DNA of 32,731 nt from Clostridiales bacterium (GTDB lineage Bacteria; Bacillota; Clostridia; Christensenellales; Borkfalkiaceae), in contig SVIX01000009.1 of the NCBI GenBank assembly GCA_015069285.1, positions 1 through 32,731 on the forward strand, read 5' to 3'. This document shows positions 31,553-32,731 of the stretch, one piece after another (the first letter of the stretch is position 1; the number at the start of each line of letters is the position of its first letter). The position numbers were made by a program, and so were the translations under genes. The notes under the pieces were generated by a model that did no database searches, was not told the DNA's origin, and saw only the letters and a list, made by a program, of their open reading frames with translations.

Positions 31553-32581
31553 TTATTTCAAGATAACCTTTTTATCGCCTGCTACCGCTTTACCGATGAC
31601 TACGACTTCTTCGCCCGTAGCCTTCAAACTTTCCATCGCTTTTTCCACGTCTTCGGGCGCAACGCAAACGACCATACCGATACCCATATTAAAGGTATTG
31701 TAAATTTGTTCGTCGCTAATTCCCGCGCGCTTTTGCATTACTTTGAATACGGGAGGTACTTCGTAGGAATTCTTTTCAATTTCCGCCGAAACGCCTTCGG
31801 GTAAAATTCTGGGAATATTTTCGATAAAACCACCGCCCGTGATGTGCGCAATACCCTTTACGTTTACCTTTTCAATAAGCGCAAGAATACTCTTTACGTA
31901 AATTCTCGTCGGTTTTAAAAGCACTTCCGCCACCGTTGCGCCAAGCTCTTCGTCGTATTTTTCAAGTTCCGCTTTATCGCTATCGCCAAAGAGTTTTCTA
32001 ACCAACGAATAGCCGTTGGAATGTACGCCCGTCGATTTTAAACCGATAAGCACGTCGCCTGCTTGAATGTTTTTGCCATTGATAACTTTTTTCTTGTCTA
32101 CGATACCTACTGCAAAACCCGCGAGGTCGTACTCGCCGTCCGGATAAAATCCCGGCATCTCCGCCGTTTCACCGCCGATAAGCGCGCAACCTGCTTGCTT
32201 ACAACCGTCCGCGATTCCTTTTACTACTTCCGATTCCGCTTCGGGGTATAATCTACCGCAAGCGTAATAATCAAGGAAGAACAAGGGCTTTGCGCCTTGG
32301 CAAACGATATCGTTTACGCACATTGCAACCGCGTCGATACCGATTGTATCGTGCTTTTCCAAAAGGAAAGCGTATTTGAGTTTCGTACCTACGCCGTCCG
32401 TTCCTGCCACGAGTACGGGTTCTTCCATCTTTTCACCTGCAATCGAGAAAAATCCGCCAAACGAGCCAAGGTCACCGATAACGTTTTCGTTATACGTGGA
32501 TTTTACGTGTTTTTTCATCAATTCGACCGCTTTATAGCCTCTCGTTACGTCTACTCCGCTGTCTTTGTAAGAAATTGCCAT
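31553..32581 (-). CDS. purM: Phosphoribosylformylglycinamidine cyclo-ligase PurM
   Basis: Fifth step of purine synthesis: closes FGAM to aminoimidazole ribotide using ATP. The 342-aa protein has normal length and shows the family blocks GTDGVGTKLKYAF (about 59-71), GGETAEMPGFY, GLKSTGVHSNGYSL and HITGGGFIENIPRILP. An ACGGAG site lies 11 bases before the ATG. It is the first complete gene of the purine operon in the window; the promoter and any purine-dependent leader must lie outside. Confidence 0.97.
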   Translation of the reverse strand: MAISYKDSGVDVTRGYKAVELMKKHVKSTYNENVIGDLGSFGGFFSIAGEKMEEPVLVAGTDGVGTKLKYAFLLEKHDTIGIDAVAMCVNDIVCQGAKPLFFLDYYACGRLYPEAESEVVKGIADGCKQAGCALIGGETAEMPGFYPDGEYDLAGFAVGIVDKKKVINGKNIQAGDVLIGLKSTGVHSNGYSLVRKLFGDSDKAELEKYDEELGATVAEVLLKPTRIYVKSILALIEKVNVKGIAHITGGGFIENIPRILPEGVSAEIEKNSYEVPPVFKVMQKRAGISDEQIYNTFNMGIGMVVCVAPEDVEKAMESLKATGEEVVVIGKAVAGDKKVILK

Positions 32582-32635
32582 TTTATCTATTCTCCGTTTT
32601 TTATTTTTTTGTTTTTCATATTATCTAACGCCGTA

Positions 32636-32731
32636 TTACGACGCAGTTTCTTTTTCTTCGCTTTCTAAAATTAAAGCAAGATGCGAGTAATACAAGGCGC
32701 GCGAGGCTTTTCGACGGGCGTTTACTTTGCG
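32636..32731 (-). CDS. C-terminal end of an unidentified gene (partial, cut by window edge)
   Basis: An open minus-strand frame enters from the right edge and ends at TAA (32636-32638), giving 31 residues RKVNARRKASRALYYSHLAL followed by ILESEEKETAS. It lies 54 bases upstream of purM in the same direction. In clostridial operons purF or another purine gene is usual here, but this fragment does not look like a PurF C-terminus to me, so no name is given. Confidence 0.5.
   Translation of the reverse strand, partial: RKVNARRKASRALYYSHLALILESEEKETAS

Overview
The window looks like a chromosomal stretch from a low-to-moderate GC Bacillota (Firmicutes), most likely an uncultured gut-type member of Clostridia. 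The evidence is the strong AGGAGG-type ribosome binding sites, TTGACA/TATAAT promoters with 17-base spacers, a T-box leader, lipoprotein signal peptides, a one-chain clostridial-type PurL and PadR/DUF1700/DUF4097 and YerC family proteins. Species cannot be assigned from sequence alone. Nearly every gene is on the minus strand; only a TrpB-like gene, an alkaline phosphatase and two candidate small RNAs are on the plus strand.

Layout, left to right. (1) 82-2843: an amino-acid ABC transporter operon (binding lipoprotein, permease, ATPase) ending in a YerC/TrpR-like regulator, with its own promoter and terminator. (2) 3022-9306: an overlapping four-gene operon plsC-like acyltransferase > GltS-like symporter > MacB-like ABC ATPase/permease > RluA-family pseudouridine synthase. 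(3) 9397-11255: PadR > DUF1700 > DUF4097 operon with a palindrome over its promoter. (4) 11274-12365: a single sugar-isomerase-like gene with promoter and terminator. (5) 12412-17585: a tight seven-gene run from an LRR/InlB-repeat membrane protein through a YwaF-like membrane protein, a rhomboid-like protein without catalytic residues, a second RluA enzyme, a RimK-like ATP-grasp, LuxS and a nitroreductase. (6) 17636-19506: a lipoprotein esterase followed by a YitT-family protein.

(7) 19558-24686 is the most unusual part. A T-box with a readable UGG (Trp) specifier controls a TrpB2-type tryptophan synthase beta chain. Next comes a lipoprotein alkaline phosphatase flanked on both sides by short intergenic RNA-like units driven by almost identical consensus promoters and ended by intrinsic terminators. 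Then come three back-to-back hairpins, a GH127-like gene on the other strand and a tRNA-Glu gene. The last ten bases of that tRNA, CCA included, recur on the far side of the GH127-like gene next to a strong terminator, which suggests an insertion between a tRNA and its terminator.

(8) 24776-25037: a DUF1858 redox protein with its promoter. (9) 25084-32731: a purine operon purM > purN > purD > purL, followed by a CpsB/CapC-like PHP phosphatase and preceded by the C-terminal end of an unidentified gene cut by the window edge. purH is not between purN and purD.

Functionally the window mixes housekeeping (purine synthesis, tRNA, rRNA/tRNA modification, LuxS methyl-cycle detoxification) with envelope and transport functions. 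No transposase, integrase, CRISPR array or recognisable defence system was seen.
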